From positions 3,395,501-3,459,500 of the forward strand of contig OZ025268.1 of the NCBI GenBank assembly GCA_964019165.1: 64,000 nucleotides of DNA, written 5' to 3'. The notes under the pieces are model-generated. The model was not told the origin of the DNA. It made no database searches and saw only the letters and a program-made list of their open reading frames with translations. This document shows, in pieces, positions 27,521 through 56,749 of the stretch. The stretch is from Mastigias papua (taxonomy: Eukaryota; Cnidaria; Scyphozoa; Rhizostomeae; Mastigiidae). Every line of letters starts with the position of its first letter. Position 1 is the first letter of the stretch. The position numbers and the translations under genes were made by a program.

Positions 27521-28733
27521 TGCTTTTGAAAGTCAGAGTCTAGAAAAAGTTCCAGCCTTCCTTCGGCCGTAAAATCTTTATCATAAACCTTCCTCTTTTA
27601 AGACAATCAAAACTAGCCAAAGTTCTTAAACTCTGGTGCATGTCTCGAAACATTGTACGTTAGAAGGCCTATGCCTTTCACAGTCGATGTCGCATAAACT
27701 GAAAAATTTGCTGAAACTTGATTGTTGATGCAAATTACCAAACCTACCTCTAACAGGGCATAGAAAGCAAAATCTTCCTCCGGCTCACAGCCGTGGAGCC
27801 GTGACTATTTCTGGGTTCTGTATTCGAAAACATGAAAAGTGGGGCGTCATCAAACTTCCTTTAGGCCCATGCTCTTCACACTAGGAGGGGGCTCCTTCTA
27901 ACGAAATTCAGCTCTATACCACAGCTTAAAGCGTAGCTAAAAACCAAGGAACTTGAACACTCTAACAGAAGATCAATAAAATATATAGGCAAGAAAGGAC
28001 CCTCGAGGGTAGCTTAGCCTTGCACGCTATTACAATGATCATAAAACTATGGTGGACAAGGATCAAGGGATTTCCTTAATAAGAGGTGAAATTCAAACTG
28101 CTAGAGAGTGAGAAATGGATACCTTTTGGGATCCAAATCTACATCTGTTATTCATTGATTGTGATTGAGAGACTAGAAAGTATGCGCACCTGTATAGCCT
28201 GGTGAGTGGAGGGCAAAGAGCGTTCGGTGGCTAGTCAATTACGAGAATTGTTTTGGAAACCTGAAGAATTGATTCGTTTTCATAAGGGTGGAGTTAGCAG
28301 AGCTGAACTACCATATTTGAGACACATGGTAAACATGTCTAGATCTATCAGACAGCCAGAATGTCCTATTTAAGCTACCGTAATCTAGCCAAATGAAACA
28401 CATTATAGGTGACAGCAACAATACAATCATATTTGGAATCAGAAATTAATAACTAATTATTATTTCCATACTCCTGTAACCTGAAAAGGAAAAAAGAAAC
28501 ACTATCAATCAATACGGTAATATATAAATCCACAAAAACCCATCTGTATTAGTGGAAGTCTAGTTGCAAAGACAGTCTGACGCCTGAAGTCGATTGACGT
28601 GCAGGGAGTAGCTTCTATGGTAAGCCCTTGTTATCATACCTGCTCCAAACTTCCTTCCCTGGTGCGACCAAAAGTTGACTTTACAGTTCGATGGTCAACT
28701 TTTGTTGTGTACTTTCCACGAACTGACAAAAAA
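27521..28733. other. No gene recognised
   Basis: This is AT-rich sequence. A small stem, 'accaaaagttgac' pairing with 'gtcaacttttgt' (28670-28705), lies just before the next palindrome. Confidence 0.35.
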
Positions 28734-28774
28734 GTAATAAACGCATAAAGAATATTCTTTATACGTTCTATTAC
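28734..28774. repeat. 41-bp near-perfect palindrome
   Basis: GTAATAAACGCATAAAGAAT is followed directly by its inverse with about two mismatches and no real loop. About 100 bp on, 'gggtgagagaggaccg' is present twice in tandem (about 28875-28905). Function is unknown; it may be the end of a small inverted-repeat element. Confidence 0.6.
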
Positions 28775-28905
28775 CACCTCGAGTTCACCACTTATTTGAA
28801 GATTCCTTCCGTATTACTAGGCAGTCACTGTACTTTTCCTGGTTATGTCTGAGCCACATTGCACCTTTGAAACTGGGTGAGAGAGGACCGGGGTGAGAGA
28901 GGACC

Positions 28906-30317
28906 GTACACCACAAGAGCTATCCCGTATCTAAATAATACTAAACACCAAATCAGACTAAGTGCAATATACTAACAGTTTTATATAGTACATCCAAAAC
29001 AGGAATGGGCACACTTGGTCATATAGTCCCCAATTTGGATGAGATTTACAATCCTAACACTTTACTTTATTTCGAAAAGAATACAAAAAAGTAGAACCTG
29101 AAATAGCGCGATGCCAAGTACAATAAGAAAAACAACAACGAAAAACGTAGAAGTGATAATCCACTTTGGTTAAAAACTAGGCCTTCCCAAAACTTTTTTG
29201 ACATTGAAAAGAATGTGCATTCACACCTCGGAACCTCTTACTTAGTCTAATTAACAAACAAGCAAACGATAATAGATTCCATTTATATATAAAATACTAT
29301 ATAAAAGTATGCGTTAGCCTACAAATATTAACAATATAAATAAGATCTATTGAAATATGTGATAATTCGTGATATCCAGTGAAAATGTGTTACAGCTTAA
29401 GTCAACAAGTGACTAGAAGCGAAAATTAGAGGGACGTCTAATAAAAATTGTCGCAATACTTTGAAATTAACACAAAAACGCAAGAGAATAATCTTATTAA
29501 TATTGAAGATCAGTCTTTGCGAGTGTAGACAATTGTTTTCCCTGAGTATATTTCTAAACTGTTGGAAAACTCACTATTTCATCTCCATAGAATGATCACA
29601 GTCGACTTGTGATGGCAACAGACAGGTTGTACGAATAATATGTTCATTTGTTTCAAGTAAACAAAATAAAGAAAATCATGTCACATTTTGAACTAAACAT
29701 TGCTTTCTGGCACTTGATCCAATTTGGATTTTGAAATTATCTATGGAATTCATACACTTTGCACATAAATACCCTCTTTTGAGAGTAAAAGAATCCATCA
29801 CAAATAAGCCAACTAAAACTGTTGATGTCCATTTAGACTTCTCTGCCTTTAGCTGTTTTAAAAAGGGATCCCCATTTGGCGTTAAATGTCCAACTGATAT
29901 AACGACACAGATTGGAAATTCACGTATTAAATTCTTCAGCTATGTAGTAAAGAAACTCCAGATAAATAGCAAAATCTATGCCTATAACGATCATAAAGTC
30001 CCACAAATTAGAAGAACATGAATATAGAGTTAATCAGAAGAGGAGATCTCCTTCAAGCCGAGCCCATACGCACCACTACCTGTTATACAAATGTCTGTTA
30101 CATACAACAGCTTACCAAACGCAACACAAATTTGCAAGATTTGAAGCACAATTTCGAGGGCTACAATAACCAACAATTAATAAATGAAGTTAAGCTTTGG
30201 AATCTAGAACTGGCACTAGCTTATTGTATACAAAGGAAAACCCGCGTTATCGGTGTAAAAGCTAAAATGGAGGAAGCAGAGAATCTTAAAAAGAGTTCAG
30301 GAACATACCTCGATCAA
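28906..30317. other. 3' flank of the Lifeguard gene
   Basis: This stretch probably holds the 3' UTR of the minus-strand Lifeguard gene near 30317 and below. A minus-strand AATAAA lies near 29068, too far for confidence. Plus-strand ORFs at 29731-30021 and 30018-30329 are open but unrecognised and antisense to the gene end. Confidence 0.35.
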
Positions 30318-48140
<17,823 letters not shown>

Positions 48141-49541
48141 CTTGGAATACTTCTATAAACAATTCCTTGCTAAAAGTTGTTGTGATACTGAGATTGAAAT
48201 TCTGCAAGAAAATGATACCACCTGTCAGATCCAATCATGAGAATTTCTATACGAGACGATTTAACTGTAGCCTCGCTTTGACATAGGCACCTCTCAACCA
48301 CACCACTTCCAGGAACTTAGCCCGTACTTATCCCACTTATCCAGAACTACTGCAGATAATTCCGAACTTTACGGTTGTTATAGATGCACAACACTGTTAC
48401 ACTACAAGAGGTGCTCTCCTCACGGTAGTTTTCGAACAAGTAGGAGAGTTCCTCCTTATAAAATTCCAATATGTGCAAATTTGACACTTCTAATAGTAGG
48501 GGCCAATCAATAATTAGGTAACACCCAAATTCGCCCATTTTGACCACCCCACCCCTTGTAACGCATCGTAACCCATTCCCTTGTTACGTAACATTTCGAG
48601 TCTTAAGACCCCCCTGTCAATGTTTCTGTTATCTGCCTAAGTTTCATAGTACCCATTACGTTCGTGTAACAAATAATCACTAAATCTAGTGTTCTAAGTT
48701 GAGAGAATGATATCATAAGGTCCTTTATTTGGCACACAAGATAACATTTTTGGTACTTTTGCGTAAGTCCTGAGACTAGAAACAAGTATTCAAGATGTAG
48801 GTCATTTGAAAATGCACATTCATTATCGAGAGAATTCAATTCGTAAGGTACTACTCAATGAATAACTCGGATGCTGTGTAAAGATCAGCTTTATAAAGAA
48901 GGACTCTTCCCTGTGTAAATGACGCGGTAAAAGCAAAGTGTAAGCAAGGCCACACCCTTTACAGTTTTGGAAAACTTAGAAGTACCATTACTTTATTGCA
49001 AAATGGTGATACAATGGCGCTAAAAACCTGAGGATGAGAACATACATATAACCTTGAGATGAGCCTGTTAATATTCCTAAGCAGTGAGGTTGTTCCGGTA
49101 ATCAGGGTGTAGATCATTAAAATTATCTGAGGCTCAGTTTTCGTGCTTTTTCAAGAATGATAAACCTCAGGTCAGAAGGATGTAATTGTTATAAAAAAAA
49201 CAGTGTAAGTAGGCATGCAAATGGAATTTTTAAGACAGGGGTCTAATCAACAAAAAAGTCACAATATGTAGTTACTTTCATGTGTAACAAAAATTATAAG
49301 CAGTTCTACGTGACAAAGCTACAATAACCAGCTTCAAACTTCTCCAAGACACAGGGCACTATTTGAGGAAAAGGGGGCAGGGAGTCTAGACCTCCAGAAC
49401 CCACCCTGTAGTTACAAGCCCTATTTATCAACCTCAGCAGACAAATGAAAAAGAAAGATCTGAACTACATCATTAGTAAACATAAATGACTGCATTCAAT
49501 AAAATCTTAGGAGCAACTGTTATTGATCCATTTCTTAGATG
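48141..49541. other. Spacer between Lifeguard and the sulfatase cluster
   Basis: This stretch should hold the Lifeguard promoter and 5' UTR (minus) on its left side. At 48499-48600, 'ggggccaatcaataattagg' and 'gttacgtaacatt' resemble a decayed relative of the 4926-5068 MITE. I see no other gene. Confidence 0.4.
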
Positions 49542-49780
49542 AACAGTTTGGTATGCAAGATAGAGAAACAATGGCTCTGACTTTGTTATGATGTCTGATT
49601 CGTTTCAGTTTCAGTTCCATATTTTAAATCCTCCACATACACTTCATTCGTTCAATTCCAATAGCAGTATACATCTCAGTACTGCAATTACCCCATTGAA
49701 TCATAACTGGTTTTCCATTTTCATGCAGATCAAGTCCCAAAATATTTCAAGATCAGAATGGTCCCAGTAATTACTTTTAC
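49542..49780 (-). pseudogene. Antisense arylsulfatase fragment
   Basis: Read on the minus strand, this matches the intact sulfatase gene at about 50400-50600 (for example 'tggtatgcaagatagagaaa', 'agtatacatctcagtactg' and 'tcaagatcagaatggtccca'). It carries an insertion of about 45 bp and small indels that destroy the frame. It is closer to the 49939-51489 copy than to the 52801-54371 copy at 'gatcttgaaa'. It lies under 200 bp upstream of the intact gene's ATG, in inverse orientation. Confidence 0.88.
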
Positions 49781-49938
49781 AAAACTACAAATGGTATGAG
49801 TTCTAGGTTCTGTGGTTCTGGACTCTGGAGGTTCTGGAAAAATTTACAACCTCGTTCTGAATCACGGTATGTTTTTGGTTTTTGATACCACTCCCATGAG
49901 ACGCTGAAAAATTGTTATGGATAACTGAAGTGGTAAAA

Positions 49939-51489
49939 ATGTTCGGAAGGACATATATGGTGCTTCTGATATCTGCATCTTTTTTGCTTAACTGTCAGGC
50001 TGATTGCTCAAGCACGATAGCTGAGAAGCCAAACATTGTTATGATCGTTGCTGATGACCTTGGTTGGAATGATGTCAGCTTTCATGGGTCTTATCAAATA
50101 CCAACCCCAAACATTGACAAATTAGCTGTGAATGGTGTCATTTTAAATGACTACTATGTTGCCCCGATATGCTCCCCATCAAGAAGCGCTATAATGACTG
50201 GGAAGTATCCAATTCATACCGGTATGCAGACTAGTACAGTATTTGCTCCAAATGCTTGGGGTCTCAGTCCTTCAGAAGTACTTCTGCCCCAGTATTTGAA
50301 GCAACAGGGATACAAAACACATGCTGTCGGAAAATGGCATTTAGGAATGTTCTCCCCTGATTATTTGCCACATAATAGAGGCTTTGATTCTTTTTATGGC
50401 TATTATTTAGGTAAAAGTGATTACTGGGACCACTCTGATCTTGAAACATTTTGGGGACTTGATCTGCATGACAATGGTAAACCAGTTGTGACGCAATGGG
50501 GTAATTACAGTACTGAGATGTATACTGCTATTGGGATTGAACGAATAAGGAATCATAACAAGTCAGAGCCATTGTTTCTCTATCTTGCATACCAAGCTGT
50601 CCACAGTGCCAATCGGCCAGCTGATCCAATTCAGGCTCCTGATTACTGGCTAAAGAAGTTTTCTCATATAAAGGATGAAGGAAGAAGAAAATATGCTGCA
50701 GTAACTGCTGCACTTGATGATGGTGTTGGAAAGGTTTATCAAGCTTTAAGTGATGCAGGAATTCTTGGCAATACAATTATAGTGTTTACAACTGACAATG
50801 GAGGGCCAGCTAATGGATTTGATTTCAACTATGCAAGTAATTACCCACTGAGAGGTGTAAAAGCTCACCTATGGGAAGGAGGTGTAAGAGGTGTTGGATT
50901 TGTTAATAGTAAGTTATTAAAAGAACCAGGAAGAGTGTCAAAAGAATTGTTTCATATAACAGACTGGCTTCCTACATTTTATGAACTTGCTGGTGGCAAT
51001 TCGTCCTCATTACATATTGATGGGCATAACATCTGGAATTCTATAGCATATAGCAAGCCATCTCCTAGGGAGGATGTCCTTTTGAATATTGATCCTCTTG
51101 TTTGGAAAAATGCAGCCCTAAGGGTGGGAAACTATAAGGTTGTGAAAGGAGAAAAGAAAGACAAATGGTCAGGGTGGCTGTCTCCTCCTGAGATAGATTT
51201 GGGTGTAGCAGGCAGTAGCACTTTAATCCAAGATGCAATTGTAAAATGTGGACCTGTTCCAAAGAATGCAACCTTGGATTGCTCAGGAGCATGTCTGTTT
51301 GATATCTCTAAAGACCCATGTGAGTATAAGGACCTCTCTCAGGTTTTACCAGAAGTGCTGGATTCACTTCTAGATAGACTTGATGGGTATACAGCAGGTA
51401 TGGTCAAGCCAAGAATAAATATAACTGATGATCCTCGCTCAAATCCTAAACTGCATGAAGGAAGCTGGGAGCCTTGGGTATTTAAATGA
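49939..51489 (+). CDS. Arylsulfatase B-like sulfatase, intact and intronless
   Basis: This single-exon gene encodes 516 residues. I start at the ATG at 49939; the open frame extends nine codons upstream but begins at TTG. MFGRTYMVLLISASFLLNC is a clear signal peptide. VADDLGW gives metal ligands D39-D40. CSPSR carries C78, the cysteine turned into formylglycine. GKWHLG supplies K132 and H134, followed by H222, D286-N287 (TDNGG) and K309. All are spaced as in arylsulfatase B, which removes 4-sulfate from N-acetylgalactosamine in dermatan and chondroitin sulfate. The protein is likely lysosomal or secreted, and the exact substrate is not shown. Vertebrate ARSB genes are multi-exon, so the lack of introns suggests origin by retroposition or intron loss. 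AATAAA follows 56 bp after the stop. A convergent copy lies at 52801-54371. Confidence 0.93.
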   Translation: MFGRTYMVLLISASFLLNCQADCSSTIAEKPNIVMIVADDLGWNDVSFHGSYQIPTPNIDKLAVNGVILNDYYVAPICSPSRSAIMTGKYPIHTGMQTSTVFAPNAWGLSPSEVLLPQYLKQQGYKTHAVGKWHLGMFSPDYLPHNRGFDSFYGYYLGKSDYWDHSDLETFWGLDLHDNGKPVVTQWGNYSTEMYTAIGIERIRNHNKSEPLFLYLAYQAVHSANRPADPIQAPDYWLKKFSHIKDEGRRKYAAVTAALDDGVGKVYQALSDAGILGNTIIVFTTDNGGPANGFDFNYASNYPLRGVKAHLWEGGVRGVGFVNSKLLKEPGRVSKELFHITDWLPTFYELAGGNSSSLHIDGHNIWNSIAYSKPSPREDVLLNIDPLVWKNAALRVGNYKVVKGEKKDKWSGWLSPPEIDLGVAGSSTLIQDAIVKCGPVPKNATLDCSGACLFDISKDPCEYKDLSQVLPEVLDSLLDRLDGYTAGMVKPRINITDDPRSNPKLHEGSWEPWVFK

Positions 51490-51544
51490 ATACATCTTTC
51501 AGCAGTTATTATCACTTAGTGATTAGCTCAGGACTAATTGAAAA

Positions 51545-51550
51545 AATAAA
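51545..51550 (+). promoter_or_regulatory. Polyadenylation signal of the intact sulfatase
   Basis: AATAAA begins 56 bp after the stop codon and is followed by T/G-rich sequence (cttttgtaatgtttgattgt) about 10 bp on. This is the expected arrangement for cleavage and polyadenylation. Confidence 0.6.
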
Positions 51551-52308
51551 CTGGCTTTTGTAATGTTTGATTGTAATATAGATAAATTTAAATTTTGAAA
51601 TGACTATCAGTGGGTGATAAGAAATATAGCACTTTTTATATTTTTATATGTTAGCTTTTTATGAATTTTTAAAATTTTAATGCATGCTTTGAATTCCAAA
51701 CAACACTGTTTTCAGACACTGCTGCATATGGTAACATATTGTGCACATCTGAGTAACAATTACTTTGGTTCTCTTTTGTAGCAAGGACCTATGTCAACAA
51801 ACAGGCATGGGACTGCCAACTGGCTGGCAAAAAGTGGGGACTGAAGCTGCCCCAGCCCCCTACCAATGCTGTGCCTGACAATGTAAATTCTTTTCACTGT
51901 ACCCTTTTTGAACTTATAACATGAACAGCACTTGCATAATCTGTAGCCTGTTTACAGTCACTCAAAAAAAGGAGAAACATGCTGATACTCAATCAAGTCC
52001 CAAGGTCTAGCCTAGTCAAATACACTAATATAGTTATGTTTAAATTGCACTCTCATTCAATAAATTAAGTATCATAAATAATATAAAAGTTTTGTAGCAA
52101 TACTGCTCTTCTCATAGATGGATATTTTTAACCTCCAAAAATGATGCTGGCTATTGATGTACACTAGAAGTTTATTGCTAAGTGTTTGTAAATATACAAA
52201 AATAAGGGCAAAAACTAAGAAATAGAGAGTGATTGTAATCACACCCTGAAGGTCTCTAGCCATATTGCAAGTTCCAGAAAGAGGTAAATTTGAGTTGAAT
52301 AAAAGTGT
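51551..52308. other. Convergent intergenic spacer
   Basis: This is AT-rich DNA between the 3' ends of the two sulfatase copies. A G+C-richer patch near 51800-51880 has no recognised coding. I see no gene. Confidence 0.4.
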
Positions 52309-52503
<195 letters not shown>

Positions 52504-52800
52504 GGCACGTGGATCTGCATGTGTTATATCAAATCAGCAGATTATGATTAACATTATATTCCAAAGGAACAAACATGGATACTTTCTGCTTTTCACGCAC
52601 TTCCAAGAGAAACTGGTGGCAAGATTATGAAGTCCAAACTACCTCATCTATTGAGTCAGCATATGATAGTAATAAAATAAAAGTATAAAGGAGCAGACTT
52701 TGCCCTTGATTGCAACAAATGGTATATTAAAGTATTCCCTATGTGAATCATATGTAAATTTGCTAAAATGTATGACAGAGTTACATTGGAAAGACAATCA

Positions 52801-54371
52801 TCAATTCCCTCTTAGCCATGGTTCCCAGCTTCCTTCATGCAGCTTGGGATCTGCAAGTGGGTCAAGAGTATTGTTGTTCCTTGGTGGCAACATTCCTCTT
52901 GAATAATTATCCAGTAGATCTAAAAGTAAGTCTAACTCAGCTGGCATAAATTTTGAGAGGTCCTTGTATTCACAAGGATCCTGAGAAATGTCAAAAAGAC
53001 ATGCTCCTGAGCAATCCAAGGTTGCATTCTTTGGAACAGGTCCACATTTGACAGTTGCATCTTGGATTAAAGTGCTACTGCCTGCTACACCCATATCTAT
53101 CTCAGGAGGAGAAAGCCATCCTGACCATTGGTCCTTCTTTTCTCCTTTCACAACCTTATAGTTTCCCAATCGTAATGCAGCTGTGTTGTGAATAGGGTCG
53201 ATATTCAAAAGGACATCCTCCCTGGGAGATGGCTTGCTATATGCTATAGAATTCCAGATGTTATGCCCATCAATATGTAATGAGGACGAATTGCCACCAG
53301 CAAGTTCATAAAATGTAGGAAGCCAGTCTGTTATATGAAACAATTCTTTTGACACTCTTCCTGGTTCTTTTAATAACTTACTATTAACAAATCCAACACC
53401 TCTTACACCTCCTTCCCATAGGTGAGCTTTTACACCTCTCAGTGGGTAATTACTTGCATATAGTTGAAATCAAATCCATTAGCTGGCCCTCCATTGTCAG
53501 TTGTAAACACTATAATTGTATTGCCAAGAATTCCTGCATCACTTAAAGCTTGATAAACCTTTCCAACACCATCATCAAGTGCAGCAGTTACTGCAGCATA
53601 TTTTCTTCTTCCTTCATCCTTTATATGAGAAAACTTCTTTAGCCAGTAATCAGGAGCCTGAATTGGATCAGCTGGCCGATTGGCACTGTGGACAGCTTGG
53701 TATGCAAGATAGAGAAACAATGGCTCTGACTTGTTATGATTCCTTATTCGTTCAATCCCAATAGCGGTATACATCTCAGTACTGTAATTACCCCATTGCG
53801 TCAAAACTGGTTTTCCATTGTCATGCAAATCAAGGCCCCAAAACACAGCCTGATTGGAATGATCCCAGTAATCACCCTTCCCTGAATAATAGCCATAAAA
53901 AGAATCAAAGCCTCTATTATGTGGCAAATAATCAGGGGAGAACATTCCTAAATGCCATTTTCCGACAGCGTGTGTTCTATAACCTTGTGATTTTAAGTAC
54001 TGGGGTAAAAGTACTTCATCCAAGCTCAGGCCCCAAGCAGTTGGTGGGTGTATCACCCCATGCTGCATTCCAGTATGTATGGGGTATTTCCCAGTCATTA
54101 TGGCACTCCTTGAAGGTGTACATATTGGAGCAACATAGTAATTGTTGAGGATGATGCCACCTAGAGCCAGGTTGTCAATGTTTGGAGTTGGTATTTGATT
54201 TGAGCCATGGAAGCTGACGTCATTCCATCCCAAATCATCAGCAACGATCATTATAATATTGGGTTTTAGGCATTCACAAAGCAAAGCTTGATAATGTATA
54301 AGAACCAGTAATATGCAAAGGTATGGTTTTGAATGCATTCTGACTGACTGTCTGTATCCAGTGTACCTCAT
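52801..54371 (-). pseudogene. Arylsulfatase B-like copy with a 2-bp frameshift
   Basis: This intronless copy converges on the intact gene. From ATG at 54371 (a second at 54338 gives a tidier signal peptide), it reads through KPNIIMIVADDLGWND, CTPSR (formylglycine cysteine kept), GKWHLG and TDNGG. It then frameshifts at 53458-53462, where 'ta' is inserted relative to the intact gene (gcatatag against gcatag). The first frame stops seven codons later. The second frame continues from about 53460 to the stop at 52801. Everything else in the family pattern is preserved and no second disabling change is visible. It is either a very young pseudogene, an allele, or a sequencing or assembly error. No AATAAA lies close after its stop. 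The middle 541 bp is identical to the intact gene apart from the insertion. Confidence 0.85.
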
Positions 54372-54957
54372 GATGCATTCTAGTCTGGAAGGAATAGTTT
54401 ACAAAGGTCCTTTGTCACCCTACCCGGAAGTCCGGAACCACTGCCCCAATGCTGGCAGGTGGCGCCAGCTGCAAGTGCTGTTGTTGCTGTTGCTGTCACC
54501 AAATACACTTTACAACAAACATTTGGTCTATTCTCTGCCTAACATTCAATGTTAGGAAGTTTCTGTCAATAGTTATCATCATGTAGCCAATAAAATGTTT
54601 CGTAATACAGCAAATATATACTGCGACAGAACTACCCTCGAATACACGGGAGTCTTTGCTATTAGATAGCACAAACCCGGCCCATGTTCAACAAAATTTC
54701 TTTTGCACTTCCAAGAAGAGGGATGTTCCTAAATTACAAAGCTTGTTCGTATTTCATCACATTTTTTACAGAAAACTCTCAGCACATTGAAAGGACGATG
54801 ATAAGACAAAAACATAGATCGGAATAAAATAGAAACAAATAATGGATCGGGCTTTTCAGAGATTCTCCAAATTCCCTCTGTTGTAAGTTCAGATAGCAAG
54901 TACCAAATAGTTTTTTCACTGAAACACGGGGCAACTAGCAGACATAATAATACGCGA
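54372..54957. other. 5' flank of the broken sulfatase copy
   Basis: This stretch contains a short (CTG/TTG)n-like patch (54473-54497) and otherwise unremarkable AT-rich sequence. I see no gene. Confidence 0.35.
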
Positions 54958-55070
54958 TTAGTATAGCCGCCAAATGTTTGAGACCCCTAATCAGGTCTGT
55001 TATCTCCCAACCAAACAGACCAACCAGTATTCAAAATGGGCTTAAATGTGGCCGTAGAACGCATGAAGGG
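54958..55070. repeat. Dispersed direct repeat, copy 1
   Basis: 'tagtatagccgccaaatg', 'atctcccaacc', 'caaaatgggcttaaat' and 'gtagaacgcatgaaggg' parallel the 56098-56212 copy in order and orientation. It is non-coding. Confidence 0.65.
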
Positions 55071-55073
55071 AAT

Positions 55074-55459
55074 TCATTTAGTACGTACGCATGAAGGGAG
55101 GGAGGGGGCTCAAGCAAAAGTGTACGATTGCGTACAAGGGGGGAGGGGGCTGCATGTATTCTGCAATGTTTTCACTTCCAAAAAGACTTCACCTTGCCCT
55201 CCATCAAGATTTTAGAAGATATCTTTCATAGACTTTTTCATAAAATACTATTTGTTATGATCGTTTTACTGTCACGTGAATACTTGAAAAAGTCTTTCTC
55301 CATGGTTTTTGATGGCTAGAAACTTTCTGTTAGAAATGGGGTGGGGGGGGGGGTAGCATATAACCGAAAATACGTACGCAAGAGGAGAGGGGTATGTAAA
55401 GAGCCTACGAGTGGAAGGGGGTGGAAATTTAGCAATTTTGGTGCGTACATAGTAAATGA
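55074..55459. mobile_element. Probable MITE with 17-bp inverted ends
   Basis: TCATTTAGTACGTACGC on the left is mirrored on the right by GCGTACATAGTAAATGA with two mismatches. The interior holds repeated 'gtacg...aaggggggaggggg'-type motifs and a run of G near 55341-55353. No transposase is present. It directly follows the dispersed repeat copy at 54958-55070. Confidence 0.55.
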
Positions 55460-56097
55460 ATAACCTCTAAGCACTCTAGGCTTAACGAATGATCCATGTT
55501 GTTGACCGGGGTATATGAGGAAAGGCTTTAAACAATGACGAGGGAAAAACAGCAAGTTAACTGTTGCATTGCATGTAAAAATTTGTCAATATAGATGAGA
55601 TTAACAACCTCTGAATATAATAGTGAAATATCACAGAGTGATAGATCTTAATCCTTCACATCCAGATATAATATATCTACAAATATGACGTTACTTTGTA
55701 CCACGTTCTCCATGTCAGTTCCCTCTAGAGGTCGGAATAATGAGCGTTAGAAGACGTTTTCAGGCTTTGCATCCTATTCAATTGTGCCTAGACAAAAGAA
55801 AAGGGTGAACCGTAAGGGAAAACATTCATCAGGCCTGTTTATATATGACCTAAGAGAGTTAATTACCAACTCCTTGAATAATTTCCTACGAAGCCAATTA
55901 TATGACGTTATTTCATTTTCACTTCATTAAGAACTTGCCTGCGGCAAAAAGCTTTAATCACATACTGCCCTCATAATGCTCATAAAAGTAGGAAGCTAAA
56001 TTTGAAAAAGCAAATGTTAATAAAAATATCGAAGAGGAACTATTAAATGACGCCAAATTCAAAAAATCAAACAATTTTCAAATATCTTGTACCATAC
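55460..56097. other. No gene recognised
   Basis: This is AT-rich spacer with no supported feature. Confidence 0.35.
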
Positions 56098-56212
56098 AGC
56101 ATAGCCGCCAAATGAGAGGGCCAAAGAGCGCTGACTAGGCCTACTTTCTCCCAACTTAATTGATCAATCATCATGCAAAATGGGCCTAAATCTAGCTGCG
56201 GAACGCATGTGT
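56098..56212. repeat. Dispersed direct repeat, copy 2
   Basis: 'agcatagccgccaaatgaga', 'tctcccaactt', 'caaaatgggcctaaat' and 'gcggaacgcatg' match 54958-55070 at roughly 70% by eye. It is non-coding. Confidence 0.65.
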
Positions 56213-56749
56213 GGTCAGAGCCCTGCATAATGAATGATCAATTAGGTTGGAGAAAACAGATCAGATCAGAGCTCTCAAACATTTTGCCGCTATGCAGTAC
56301 AATACTCGTTCTGTATATATACAACGCCTGTATGTTACTTATGAAGATGTATGGTTTTCTCCAAATCATTCCCTGAACTACTATCGTAAAATAATATCAT
56401 ATTGGAAGACTAAACTGATTGTACTTCAATCGAACAGTCTCTATCACATAATACCCCCGAATATGGCTATATCAAGATTCTTCCATTAGATATAATGCAT
56501 AAGCATCAACAGAAAAATACGAGATCATTTTTAGTGCAATTATTCACTAATATTGCAAGAACAATAGAGAATTGACAGCTTCCAAATTTGTCTGAGCTCA
56601 GCAAAATTAGTCCTTTGATAAATCAACAAGCACTTGGAAGAAAGCTTCCCATATTATAAAAAAGGGATGACCAAAACCCGGAATACTCCAGCTTGAAAAT
56701 GACAAAGATGATGATCTAAGTAGAATGTGTAAGAAAATAAAAGACATTC
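56213..56749. other. 3' flank of CCDC148
   Basis: This stretch should contain the CCDC148 3' UTR on the minus strand. I see no other gene. Confidence 0.35.

Noticed and set aside
49912..49938. Nine extra N-terminal codons of the intact sulfatase
   Set aside because: The frame begins with TTG. The ATG at 49939 starts directly at a signal peptide. The same reasoning moves the protease start from 7283 to 7262.
50528..50776. Antisense 82-codon ORF identical in both sulfatase copies (also 53516-53764)
   Set aside because: It is a shadow of the sulfatase reading frame. Its conservation is explained by the identical DNA tract.
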